Part shown: positions 37,731 through 46,912 of the stretch, piece after piece
How positions within the stretch are numbered: position 1 is the first letter of the stretch
How the letters are laid out: every line of letters starts with the position of its first letter
Origin: Lactiplantibacillus pentosus
GTDB lineage: Bacteria > Bacillota > Bacilli > Lactobacillales > Lactobacillaceae
Assembly (NCBI RefSeq): GCF_003641185.1
Contig: NZ_CP032757.1
Coordinates: 1,612,001 to 1,676,000, forward strand
Reading direction: 5' to 3'
Length of the DNA stretch: 64,000 bases
Notes under the pieces: generated by a model
Seen by the model: the letters and a program-made list of their open reading frames with translations, nothing else
Database searches by the model: none
Told to the model about the DNA's origin: nothing
Position numbers and translations under genes: made by a program

Positions 37731-37777
37731 AAAATTCCCAGTGCAAGCCAATGATTGGCGGGCACTGGGAATTTTTT
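37731..37777 (+). terminator. intrinsic terminator after greA
   Basis: AAATTCCCAGTGC pairs with GCACTGGGAATTT, followed by a T run. Confidence 0.9.
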
Positions 37778-37854
37778 GACTCGGGAACCAAAAGATTAGA
37801 ATAAGCGGCTAACAGTTTTTCTGGTCGCATATGAATGAAGCGTTAGTGACGAAA

Positions 37855-37890
37855 CGACCGCCTAGCACAGATTTCTGTACGAGGCGGTCG
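37855..37890. repeat. near-perfect palindromic hairpin
   Basis: CGACCGCCT...ACAG, loop ATTT, CTGT...AGGCGGTCG. The stem is 9 plus 4 base pairs with a small internal loop and no T run. The rest of the 515-base gap (37722-38236) shows no gene. Confidence 0.5.
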
Positions 37891-38236
37891 TAATTGTAGA
37901 ATAATGCTCTGGACAGTTTGTCTGGATGATTGGTACATGCAACTTACTCAAAATAGCGGGAGCGAAAATTAGTTGGTAATCGCAATATGTTGTTGTATTA
38001 AGACTTTTTGCCAACTGAAAGCTTGCGGCAATTCGATTGTATGAACGAAGAATCAGTTACTAATTGTCGGTTTTAACCCCCAAAAGCGACTAGCATAGCC
38101 TCATTGACAATTGTTCAAGCACGTATCAGCTAGCTTGATTAATGTTGCCTCTAACGCATACTAGTAGTACCTCACGTGTGCTAGTTAACGAACGTAAGCC
38201 CACCGTTTTATTCATGAAGCCAGATCAATGAACGAG

Positions 38237-38944
38237 CTAGATATAAATAATCCGTAATTCACCCAGCGAGACGCTCCCATTGATTGTCACACCTGGCCCA
38301 GCTGTTAAGGGGGTGCCTTCAGTGGAGACGTGGCCCATTGAATTGCTGATAGCTTCTTGGACTTGCCAAGTTTTTGGTAGGTAGAGTTCCAAACTCCCTA
38401 GTGAGACATCGACTGAAATTGTGGCTTGGTTGTCTTGGATATTGACATCATCGAAGTAGACTTTGGCACCCGCCATTGAGACGTTTAAGGTTGCTGACTT
38501 GAAATGCTCGCTGTGAATGTAGCGGATACTGTTGCCCAGCGAGATATCCAGATTGACGTGGTCGTCATTGATGGTCCCGACGTTCTCTTCGGTGTCTCGA
38601 TGATGCTCATGATGGTGATAATGGCTACGATGATAACGATAGTACCGGGGACGAATCAACATGCTGAGCCCAATACTAAGCAGGAGGGCGGCGCCTAGAA
38701 TCGTCCAAGGCACTAACCGTGTAATGCCCAGTGGTCGGGCATAGATGATGGCGAGAAACGCCACTGAGAAGACGATTCCGGACATGTTTAAGTATCGTAA
38801 ACTACTTCCTAAGCAGGCGACCAGGATCAGGGTGAAGAAGACGGTCAACAGGCTCAGATGGTAACTGAACAGGCCCAGTTGGCTGGTAATTAGAATCACT
38901 GCACTTGCAATCAGGAAGATCGGCCAAAACCAATTTTTTCGCAT
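38237..38944 (-). CDS. LiaF-like membrane protein with a His-rich linker
   Basis: 235 residues. The N-terminal half has four hydrophobic segments (about 6-27, 30-48, 53-68, 76-97). Then comes a linker RYYRYHRSHYHHHEHHRD with many His and Tyr residues. The C-terminal half is a beta-rich domain with repeated ISLG/VSLGSLELYLP motifs, as in LiaF and the cell-wall-active antibiotic response family. Its ATG directly abuts the TAA of the LytTR gene, so the two form an operon. LytTR plus LiaF-like pairs are common in lactobacilli and often regulate themselves. Confidence 0.85.
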   Translation of the reverse strand: MRKNWFWPIFLIASAVILITSQLGLFSYHLSLLTVFFTLILVACLGSSLRYLNMSGIVFSVAFLAIIYARPLGITRLVPWTILGAALLLSIGLSMLIRPRYYRYHRSHYHHHEHHRDTEENVGTINDDHVNLDISLGNSIRYIHSEHFKSATLNVSMAGAKVYFDDVNIQDNQATISVDVSLGSLELYLPKTWQVQEAISNSMGHVSTEGTPLTAGPGVTINGSVSLGELRIIYI

Positions 38945-39400
38945 TTATAACAGTCCTTTCTGTTCAAGCCGATACTTCAGAGGGGAATAGTATCGACGTG
39001 AGGCATACAATTGTTTGGGAGAATCGTGAAACGCAATCAGGTTGCCAGTCAACGTTTTCGTTAGGGCATAAACTTGGCGGGTGTTCACGATGGCGGATTT
39101 TGAGACTCGCATGAATTCACTGGGCAATTTGGCACCAACTGCAGTTAGGGAGTGGTTGACGCGGTAGACACCGGTACGCGTATGCGCCGCGACCTGGTGA
39201 CCCGTGGCTTCGATAAATAGAATGTCGGTGACTGGCAGTTGAATTAACTGACCACGTTGTGAAACGGTTAACGTAACCACCGCCGAGACTAGATTTTCTA
39301 ATGCCGCCACCAACGCATCAGAATCAGGATAGTCATCAGGAATTTCTAGCGTGATCCTGGGCGCGTCGATTTCTGAGTTATGGATAAGATGCACCTTCAT
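38945..39400 (-). CDS. LytTR-domain DNA-binding protein
   Basis: 151 residues. ATG 39400 lies 7 bases after AAGGAGGT; the in-frame GTG 39409 is inside that site. The N-terminal 45 residues have no recognised domain and no receiver phosphorylation site. The C-terminal part is a LytTR domain (DILFIEATGHQVAAHT, FMRVSKSAIVNTRQV). It probably represses or activates its own operon through direct repeats upstream, together with the LiaF-like protein. Confidence 0.9.
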   Translation of the reverse strand: MKVHLIHNSEIDAPRITLEIPDDYPDSDALVAALENLVSAVVTLTVSQRGQLIQLPVTDILFIEATGHQVAAHTRTGVYRVNHSLTAVGAKLPSEFMRVSKSAIVNTRQVYALTKTLTGNLIAFHDSPKQLYASRRYYSPLKYRLEQKGLL

Positions 39401-39584
39401 GGGTTTCACCTCCTTGAGTAATCTAAGTACACCACAAACCTTACGTGCTGTAAATCAAAATTCCCCCAGTGGTCATTTTGTCGGCGCAAGTGGTTTTTAC
39501 CTTGCTCACTGACTGTCAATGTTGCGTTTTGTCGCTAAAACGGGCACAATGATTGTAAACGATTCCAATAATGAGGTGGCAAAT

Positions 39585-39887
39585 ATGAAAATAACGATTA
39601 CGGATGCAGCAAGCAAGTGGTTTCATGATGACATGGGTGTGACGACTGGAAACGGGGTCCGCTTCTATGGCAAAACTTATGGCAAAACGGCGGTTCACAG
39701 TGGTTTCTCCATTGGCATCATGCGCGACGATGAACCTCACCAACCGATTGCAATTACCGAAAAAGACGGTGTCAACTACTATGTCAATGACCGTGACGAG
39801 TGGTTCTTTACGGGCTATGATCTAACCGTCGACTTTGACGAAGCAAACGATGGTCCGAAATACGAATACACCCCTAACAATGAATAG
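39585..39887 (+). CDS. IscA/HesB-like protein without cysteines
   Basis: 100 residues from ATG 39585 with GAGGTGG upstream. The start MKITITDAASKWF and the later GYDLTVDFDEANDGPKYEY follow the HesB/IscA fold seen in Firmicutes. The three cysteines that bind Fe-S in true IscA are absent; the protein has no Cys at all. Such proteins are annotated as iron-sulfur biosynthesis family but probably do not carry a cluster. Single gene. Confidence 0.82.
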   Translation: MKITITDAASKWFHDDMGVTTGNGVRFYGKTYGKTAVHSGFSIGIMRDDEPHQPIAITEKDGVNYYVNDRDEWFFTGYDLTVDFDEANDGPKYEYTPNNE

Positions 39888-39916
39888 GACACTTGAAACG
39901 GCTAATGACGATTTAT

Positions 39917-40978
39917 ATTGTGCCAGGTAAATTTGACCTGAAACATGATTAAATCATGCCAGTTGGTGGATTCCTGTTCGTCAGCCGATGCGCGCCCTAG
40001 TCCGACTTCCGGGGCCGGCTGACAACGCTGGAACAGGGCGGACATCGATTTGAACTCACGCAGAAACCCACTGCGCAATTTCAAATACGAGTCTTCTTCT
40101 AGCCCGGGAAATTCGCCCGGACAAGAAGAATTTCGCCCTTGAGCATTGTCAGCCGGCCCCTACAGTCGGAAACCCACTCGAATGGCGGATGAACGGCCAC
40201 CTAACTTGATACAATTGACCACTGAATATTAAGTGACTGGCCCTTCAGGCTGAGGCTTATTCGGTACGGATGGCGATTGATGGCAATTAATTACTGAGAA
40301 GATTATCTGAATATTATTCGCCCATCGCAAGATTACAAATTTCAATGTTAACTAGTTGAAATTTGTAGATAAAATTACCTTCGTTTAGAATTCGAGACTT
40401 TCCTATCTCAGGTGACTAGAGAAAATTCTGACAATTTCAGTGAAACTGCGTGTCCGAAGTATTAAATAATGGTTTAGGAAGCTGAGCAATCGGTAGAAAC
40501 CATTCTGATTGTTGAATGTCAAAATGACTGTCTACTGAGAACCAACGACCATGTCATCAAAAGTTGGGTCCACACATGTCTGCCTTTCGAATACCATCCC
40601 GGCTGGAAGGTGTTTCTGACAATGCTAAGCGTTTTTCAGAGTGTGAGGTTCAGACGGGTTGGGACTGAGGATTAGCCTAGCTAGAGCGTTAAGCGGTGAA
40701 CTTCCGCTTGGCGTTCTGGCGTAGCTAACCGGAAGTCCCAGTTTGACCCGAGCACGTTTCATCCATACTGCAGCTAACGTGAAAGACCAGTATTTAAGAC
40801 GTGGTTTATCGGCTTAAATCTGTGTCCTCCACGTTCCAGCGTTGTCAGAAATGCCTGTAAGCCGGTGTAGGACGCATCCACCACAGAAAGTTTACGGTAA
40901 CTCGCACCGTTTTCAGCGGTCTATAGCTGGCAGCACTTGAACTTAGGAAATAGCATGATTTAATATAATTCAGTACGC
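39917..40978 (+). repeat. structured repeat element E2: composite of two inverted units
   Basis: About 1060 gene-free bases laid out as E1: unit A (39942-40250), spacer, inverted unit B (about 40545-40960). Unit A is nearly identical to that of E1 through most of its length. The outer stem of A is CCGGCTGACAA (40015-40025) with TTGTCAGCCGG (40146-40156), and that of B is TTTCTGACAA (40613-40622) with TTGTCAGAAA (40842-40851). Unit B carries an extra 120 or so bases relative to E1, with its own hairpins (AGCGGTGAACTTCCGCT near 40691). The terminal repeats are degenerate. It sits between an IscA-like gene and the terminator of the convergent YfhO gene. Confidence 0.85.
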
Positions 40979-41031
40979 AAAAAAATCAGTGCAGTCAGAA
41001 TCTAAAAAAATTCTGACTACACTGATTTTTA
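40979..41031 (-). terminator. intrinsic terminator of the YfhO gene
   Basis: AAAATCAGTGCAGTCAGAAT pairs with ATTCTGACTACACTGATTTT almost perfectly, with A and T runs at both sides, so it can work in both directions. Confidence 0.9.
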
Positions 41032-41039
41032 ATAACTAA

Positions 41040-43691
41040 CTAATTTGCGTGGTTGCGACGACGGCGGCGAATAACGAACCAGCCGAGCGTGCCAATTGCG
41101 CTAACACCGGTGATGATGCTCCCGGTGACTAGGAACGGTGGTCGATACGTGAGTGTCACGGTGTGCTTGCCTTTGCTGAGCGGTACCGCGACGAACGTGT
41201 TGATGACCTTCTTAGTGGCAACGGACTTGCCATCAACGGTCGCGTGCCAGCCTTTAGAATACGGAATCGTCGTCATCAAGACTTGGTGGTTGTGCTTGAT
41301 ATTAATGGTCCCAGTAATCTTGCGGTTAGAGTGAGCGCTGATGTTCCACGGTGATTGATGCAGTTTCTTGGCCGAAGTCTTAAATTGCGAGTTGTCCAAC
41401 TTGTAAAGCGTAAAGTTTTGTAACCAGAGGGAGGTCTTCTTCATTTGAATCCCAAAGGTGACCGTTTTGCCTTTACTATTTGAAGCGACATTGACCGCAA
41501 TCGTATGACGGTAGGTCGGATATTGCTTGAGTTCCTTACCGTTGATGTAGAAACTAGCATTCGACGTTGTTAAGTTTGCGCCCAGCGTGATGTAGTAAGA
41601 ATCATTGGTCGTTGGGGTGAACTTGAAGTAAATGGAACCGGTCTTGCTGAGATTTTCTTTATTCAAAACGGCACCAGTCAGTGTCGTGACCTTTTTAACG
41701 TTTTGGAAAACGACTTCGTTAAAGTTTTCAGCACTGATCAGGCTGCTCGTCGAACGGTTAGCGAGCGTTTGGTAAATGAGCTCTTGTCGGGCAATCGGAT
41801 CACCAGTCGTCTTGGAGACTTTCAATTTGGTAATCTTATCAGAAGCCGCAAATCCTAAGCCTAACGCATACGGATTCTTGTAAGTCGTGACTTTGCTGGT
41901 GCTGAGCTTATTGGATTTCTGATAGTTCGTCAAATCCTTCTTGGTGCTCGTCACCGGAATATAGCTTCGATAGTTCGTATTGTCATTTTGCGACGTGGGA
42001 ACCTTCTTATCCATGAAGTATTGCATGTCTAAGAGTGAATCGGTAATCATGGTACCGTTTGTGTAGGCGACGACGCCATCACCATCTGGCTGACCGATTG
42101 AACCAAAGAAGTTCGGAATGATGCTTTCAAACGTCGAACTGAAATGGTCGGCGCCATTATAAGCTGCTTGCATCGGATCATCCTTGGTCCGTGTAAAGGT
42201 CTTGCCAATTCGGTAAAAGCCCTTGCCGTTTGCTTTGATTTTATTAACGGCGTTATCTAAAGTCGTCGTATACTTGCCAAATTCTGATTGTGAGACGTAC
42301 GAAATATTATTCAATGACGCCACAACGTTGATCGACATGTCCGTCGCAACCAGGATGAGCGCGACAATTTGGTAAATCAGACGCCGCTGTTTAGGCAGCG
42401 TCAAGAAGATCAACGTAGGCGCAGCTAAGGCAATCGTAATCAAGAGGTTGGCTTGAGTGACGTACGACACTTTCTTGATGTTTAAATAGACGGTCGTAAA
42501 CAGCCCAACGGTCAAGGCCAGCATCGTGAGTGCTTGCCAGAGCTTGATCGTAATCTTGTCGGCCATTGCTTGAGCACCGAGCCAGACAATCCAGAAACAG
42601 AAGACAAATGAGAAGCGGTACGGATACCAGACTGGGAATTGATCTGCGTGCCACAGCAAGTCTAATGGTTCGTAGCAGAATGACAATAGAATAAAGCCAG
42701 TGACTAATAGGGCACTCAGCTTAACGGTCCACTTGAATCGGCGGCGTAAGAAGAACAGAATAAACGCAAAAATTGCAAACCAGGCAACGTAGAAGTTCGG
42801 TTGACCCGAAGGCATCTGGTCAAAGTTAAAGGTCCCAGTCACAAACTTCGCTAGCATCTTCCAGGGCGCATATTCTAGCTTCCAATGAATCTTTGTTTCA
42901 TTATATTGGGCTTTACTTTGAATCAACGCCCAGAAGGTTGGTAGTAACAACCATGCGGAGAGCGCAGCTGCCAGTAAGCCACCCCAAGCGAACTTAAGGG
43001 CGTGTTTGACCATCGTTTTGAAGTCTTGCCAGTACTTAGTTGCACCATACAACCAGTACAAACAACTAAACAAGACGACCATGTAACCCATATAGTAGTT
43101 GTCAATCAGCATCACCGCGAGCCAACCTGCAAAGTAGCGGACCTTGCCCGTTGTGAATAGGCGTTCCAACCCTAAAATAACCAGTGGTAGAATTGCAACG
43201 GTATCCAACCAGATCATGTTTAATTGGTTGGCAACCATCCAGCCCATTAAGGCGTAGGCGGTACTAAATGTTGGCACCAACCAGCCCTTTTGCGTGTGGG
43301 TCTTCGTCAATAGCCAGGCAAAGGAGAGTCCGGCAAAACCATACTTTAAGACCGTTACGATAAAAATACCGGTGGTGATTGATTGACCAGGGAAGAATAA
43401 ATAGATTAAATTAAAGGGACTCATTAAGTAGTAAGCCCAAACCCCGACCATTTCACCACCAATGGTTTTGGAGAACGAATAGAATAGCGCACTTGGATCG
43501 TGCAGGAGCGTGTGTCGGAAATAGGCGAATAGGTCCACGTATTGCTGACCCAAGTCGACCGTCAACAAACTGCTTGATCCAAATGGGGCCATGTGCCGGT
43601 AGATAAAGTAACCGGTCATAATCAGTAAGGGTAACCAAAAACTGATCCATAGCGGCCACGTCCGCTTATCAAAAAAACGCCGAAGTTTCAC
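41040..43691 (-). CDS. YfhO-family membrane protein (probable GT-C glycosyltransferase)
   Basis: 883 residues from GTG 43691, with GAGGTGG 6 bases upstream. About a dozen membrane helices fill the first 480 residues, then a large extracellular beta-rich part of some 340 residues, one C-terminal helix (about 854-876) and a basic RRRRR tail. This is the YfhO layout. Family members in Bacillus and Listeria add sugars to lipoteichoic acid or other wall polymers. The early extracellular loop with DLGQQYVDLF has the acidic residue expected of GT-C enzymes. The sugar cannot be predicted. Single gene. Confidence 0.9.
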   Translation of the reverse strand: MKLRRFFDKRTWPLWISFWLPLLIMTGYFIYRHMAPFGSSSLLTVDLGQQYVDLFAYFRHTLLHDPSALFYSFSKTIGGEMVGVWAYYLMSPFNLIYLFFPGQSITTGIFIVTVLKYGFAGLSFAWLLTKTHTQKGWLVPTFSTAYALMGWMVANQLNMIWLDTVAILPLVILGLERLFTTGKVRYFAGWLAVMLIDNYYMGYMVVLFSCLYWLYGATKYWQDFKTMVKHALKFAWGGLLAAALSAWLLLPTFWALIQSKAQYNETKIHWKLEYAPWKMLAKFVTGTFNFDQMPSGQPNFYVAWFAIFAFILFFLRRRFKWTVKLSALLVTGFILLSFCYEPLDLLWHADQFPVWYPYRFSFVFCFWIVWLGAQAMADKITIKLWQALTMLALTVGLFTTVYLNIKKVSYVTQANLLITIALAAPTLIFLTLPKQRRLIYQIVALILVATDMSINVVASLNNISYVSQSEFGKYTTTLDNAVNKIKANGKGFYRIGKTFTRTKDDPMQAAYNGADHFSSTFESIIPNFFGSIGQPDGDGVVAYTNGTMITDSLLDMQYFMDKKVPTSQNDNTNYRSYIPVTSTKKDLTNYQKSNKLSTSKVTTYKNPYALGLGFAASDKITKLKVSKTTGDPIARQELIYQTLANRSTSSLISAENFNEVVFQNVKKVTTLTGAVLNKENLSKTGSIYFKFTPTTNDSYYITLGANLTTSNASFYINGKELKQYPTYRHTIAVNVASNSKGKTVTFGIQMKKTSLWLQNFTLYKLDNSQFKTSAKKLHQSPWNISAHSNRKITGTINIKHNHQVLMTTIPYSKGWHATVDGKSVATKKVINTFVAVPLSKGKHTVTLTYRPPFLVTGSIITGVSAIGTLGWFVIRRRRRNHAN

Positions 43692-43890
43692 AAATTGCCA
43701 CCTCAATCTCTAATAATTCATCGCCGCGCAGAAAAATAATCAAAAAAACATTAAAATCCGCAATATCGGCTGAAATTTTTATGTCTATCGTTTAGAATAA
43801 CATAAGTGTGGTATTTATCTAGGATTGCTAGTATCATCTGGTAAATTTTTGCGAAATGTTTACCAAATTAAGAATGGGAGCGCCTGAGAA

Positions 43891-45927
43891 TTGAAATTTT
43901 TTAAGAAAATTACCATAAATCGTGATCCCAACAAGTCGCATATTCCATTTCGGCTGAACTTCTTGTTCTTCATTGTCTTCTTGTTGTTTGCCGCGTTGAT
44001 TGCACAGTTAGCTTACTTACAAGTGGACTACGGTCAGAAATTCCGTAGTACTGTGAACTCAGCCAATAACACGACTGCGACGGGCAAAGTTCAACGGGGA
44101 TCGATTTATGATTCGACCGGACGGGTCTTAGTGGGTAACAAGTCCCACCAAGCGATTCAATATACGAAGGGGCTGTCAGTTGCGTCAACCAAAATGTACG
44201 AGGTTGCCAATAAGTTAGGTGAATACCTAACCATTTCAACTTCGACCATGACGGATCGTAACTTGGCTGACTATTACTTAGCGGGGGCTGCCAACTTAAA
44301 GGCAGTGTCTAAGAAGGTCAAAACATCTACCGATGATGATGTCTTGTATGCCCGAGAAGTGGCCTACACGGAGAAGCATATCGTTCAAAATATGACGGAT
44401 GCACAAAAGAATGCGGCGGCCATCTATTATAAGATGAATTCCGCCTATTCATTGTCGACGGTCAATATCAAGTCGACTGGCGTTACGAGTACCGAGCTCG
44501 CTGAGATTGGTGAACATCAATCAGAGATGCCTGGTATCAAGGTCGGAACCAGTTGGACTCGGAGTTATCCGAACGGAACCGACTTGAGTAGTGTGCTGGG
44601 AACAGTCACGACTGAAAAGCAAGGGTTGCCTAGTGACAACATCAAGACCTTGCTTGCTGAGGGTTATTCACGGGATGATTCCGTGGGTCAAAGTCAGTTG
44701 GAAAAGCAGTATGAAAATGTGCTGAGTGGGACCAAGTCACAGACCGAGGTCAAAACTCAGGATGGGGTCATCCAAAAAGAAATCAAGAAGTATGGTGGTA
44801 AAAAAGGTGACAACATTCAGCTGACGGTTAACTCGAAGTTCCAAAAGAAGGTCCAACAGATTATTATGTCGGAAGCCAAAACGGTGGGTTCAGCTAATGC
44901 CTATTCACCAGGGGCATACGCCGTCGTGATGAATCCGTCGACCGGGGCGATCTATGCCTTGGCGGGTGCCAGCCGGAACTTATCGACTGGGAAGGTTACT
45001 GAAAATGCCTTAGGAACCATCAACCAATCCTTTGTTATGGGGTCGGTTGTCAAGGGGGCCACTGTCATGGGGGCCTTGCAAGATGGCGTAATTACGCCAA
45101 CTAACAGTACCTTGACTGATACGCCAATCAAGTTAGCTGGGACTGCTTCTAAGAGTTCTTGGTTCAACAAGACTGGGAGCACAAGTATTTCGTTGAATGC
45201 TTCGACCGCGATGGAAGTTTCTTCTAACTCCTACATGATGCAATTAGCCATGAAGGAAGGGAACTTCAATTATTCTTCTGGTAAGGCCTTGACGATGTCC
45301 AATTCAGTCTTTGCCAAGCTTCGTGGCTACTTCAACGAGTTCGGTCTCGGTGTCAAGACTGGGATTGATTTGCCTGGTGAAGCCACTGGTTATGAAGGTT
45401 CCTCTGCACAAAAGGATATTGGTAAAGCGTTAGACTTGTCCTACGGGAACTATGACTCTTACACGACGATCCAATTAGCACAATACATCGCCACGATGGC
45501 TAATGGTGGTCGGCGAATTGCGCCCCATATCGTGTCTGCGATTACGGGAACCAAGGCCAATGGGTCACAAGGGGCCGTAAAGACCAACGTGAAGCCACGG
45601 GTCTTAAATACGATCGACGTGCCATCGTCATACTTTGATGTGGTGCATACCGGTTATTGGGACGTGGTTCATGGGACTAGTACTTACAAGACGGGGAGCG
45701 CACTTGAGAACTTATCACCTGCCGTTGCCGCCAAGTCTGGGACTGCCGAAACTTATTATGGGACGACGTCGACTGAAACACTGAGTTTAGTAACGTATGC
45801 ACCATATAAGAATCCGAAGGTCGTCATCGCGATTGCCTTTCCTGGAATCACTGCAACTGATGGGGCATATAACACCACGACTGCCACCCAAATTTATAAA
45901 GCATTCTGGAAGTATTACAACAAATAA
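43891..45927 (+). CDS. penicillin-binding protein 2b-like transpeptidase (class B PBP)
   Basis: 678 residues from TTG 43891 after GGGAGCG. One membrane anchor (about 23-45), a PBP dimerisation domain, then the transpeptidase domain with active-site motifs S385-VVK, S444-x-N446 and K615-SG. It cross-links peptidoglycan, probably in elongation or septation as PBP2b does. Length is normal and all motifs are intact. It is not next to the division cluster and is followed directly by a terminator. Confidence 0.94.
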   Translation: MKFFKKITINRDPNKSHIPFRLNFLFFIVFLLFAALIAQLAYLQVDYGQKFRSTVNSANNTTATGKVQRGSIYDSTGRVLVGNKSHQAIQYTKGLSVASTKMYEVANKLGEYLTISTSTMTDRNLADYYLAGAANLKAVSKKVKTSTDDDVLYAREVAYTEKHIVQNMTDAQKNAAAIYYKMNSAYSLSTVNIKSTGVTSTELAEIGEHQSEMPGIKVGTSWTRSYPNGTDLSSVLGTVTTEKQGLPSDNIKTLLAEGYSRDDSVGQSQLEKQYENVLSGTKSQTEVKTQDGVIQKEIKKYGGKKGDNIQLTVNSKFQKKVQQIIMSEAKTVGSANAYSPGAYAVVMNPSTGAIYALAGASRNLSTGKVTENALGTINQSFVMGSVVKGATVMGALQDGVITPTNSTLTDTPIKLAGTASKSSWFNKTGSTSISLNASTAMEVSSNSYMMQLAMKEGNFNYSSGKALTMSNSVFAKLRGYFNEFGLGVKTGIDLPGEATGYEGSSAQKDIGKALDLSYGNYDSYTTIQLAQYIATMANGGRRIAPHIVSAITGTKANGSQGAVKTNVKPRVLNTIDVPSSYFDVVHTGYWDVVHGTSTYKTGSALENLSPAVAAKSGTAETYYGTTSTETLSLVTYAPYKNPKVVIAIAFPGITATDGAYNTTTATQIYKAFWKYYNK

Positions 45928-45939
45928 TCACTGATTTTT

Positions 45940-45972
45940 GATACCAGTATCTTAATTGATACTGGTATTTTT
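45940..45972 (+). terminator. intrinsic terminator after the PBP gene
   Basis: GATACCAGTATC and GATACTGGTAT form the stem, followed by six T. Confidence 0.9.
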
Positions 45973-46049
45973 TAGTCATTAATGGTATAGTAGTTCAAGT
46001 TAAGGGTTCCGGCCCTGTAATATGCGAATGAGTTTGGAGGGTCAACAAC

Positions 46050-46199
46050 ATGCGGGTACACATTACACTTGAATGTACAGAATGCCATGAACGCAACTAC
46101 TTATCTTCAAAGAACCGCCGGAACAATCCGGACCGGGTTGAATTTAAGAAGTATTGTCCACGGGAACACAAAGTGACATTACATCGTGAAACAAAATAA
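46050..46199 (+). CDS. rpmG: 50S ribosomal protein L33
   Basis: 49 residues starting [23 protein letters not shown] 46050, with GGAGGG upstream. CTEC is present, and the second site is YCPREHK with a single Cys, as in many rpmG copies. Its length is that of the family. It stands alone between two terminators and probably has its own promoter (TATAGT near 45986). Confidence 0.97.
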   Translation: MRVHITLECTECHERNYLSSKNRRNNPDRVEFKKYCPREHKVTLHRETK

Positions 46200-46226
46200 C
46201 AACGGGGACTCCTGTTGTTTTTTCTG
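46198..46226 (+). terminator. intrinsic terminator after rpmG
   Basis: AACAACGGG and CCTGTTGTT stem with a short loop, then six T; it overlaps the rpmG stop. Confidence 0.85.
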
Positions 46227-46345
46227 TAACATTGTCATCAGACAATGGGTTTCTCATTTGTTGGCAACTGCCAAATTGAATTTTCAATTTGACATGTTAA
46301 TGAATGAGATTTTTTTATACCAATGAATTTACGGAGGTGACTGAC

Positions 46346-46912
46346 GTGGAGAAGCGCGCATTTCGCAAACAGCAGTTACAACGATTGAGCCAGCTTTCAG
46401 ATTCAGCTCGTCAGCAGCAGAACCTGGCCTTACAACGACAATTGTTTGCTCATTCAGCCTGGCAAGCGGCACAGGTCGTCGCCATCACGCTTAGTGGCGA
46501 CATCGAAGTCGCGACGCAGCCGTTAATCGAGCGTGCCTGGGCGGAGGGAAAGACGGTCGTGATCCCTAAGACGTTACCCCATCGGCAGATGGCCTTTTAC
46601 CCATACACGTCGACGACTAAGCTTGCACGCACGAGTTTTGGCTTATTAGAGCCAGTCGATGGTCAGCCAATCGCTAAATCAGCGATTGATTTGATCCTAG
46701 TACCCGGTTTGGGCTACAGTCGTGATCGACATGCTCGCATCGGCTTTGGCGGTGGCTATTATGACCGCTACCTGGCGGACTATGCTGGTACCAAGTTGAC
46801 GTTGGCATATAACGAAATGGCCTTCGAACACGCCGAGTGGCCAGTGGATGACTATGATATTTTACTAGACGAGCTCTTGGTAGCAGGGGATGGACAAAAT
46901 GACAAGAATTAG
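46346..46912 (+). CDS. 5-formyltetrahydrofolate cyclo-ligase
   Basis: 188 residues from GTG 46346, with CGGAGG 8 bases upstream; the in-frame ATG 46304 has no such site. It converts 5-formyl-THF to 5,10-methenyl-THF using ATP. The N-terminal K-R-x-x-R-K segment, FYPYTSTTKLARTSFG, and the ATP loop GYSRDRHARIGFGGGYYDRYL are the family signature. The end overlaps the rhomboid gene by 14 bases. Confidence 0.95.
   Translation: MEKRAFRKQQLQRLSQLSDSARQQQNLALQRQLFAHSAWQAAQVVAITLSGDIEVATQPLIERAWAEGKTVVIPKTLPHRQMAFYPYTSTTKLARTSFGLLEPVDGQPIAKSAIDLILVPGLGYSRDRHARIGFGGGYYDRYLADYAGTKLTLAYNEMAFEHAEWPVDDYDILLDELLVAGDGQNDKN

Noticed and set aside
38150..38200. Another terminus of the repeat family (ACGTGTGCTAGTTA)
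   Set aside because: Similarity limited to about ten bases and no further element sequence next to it.
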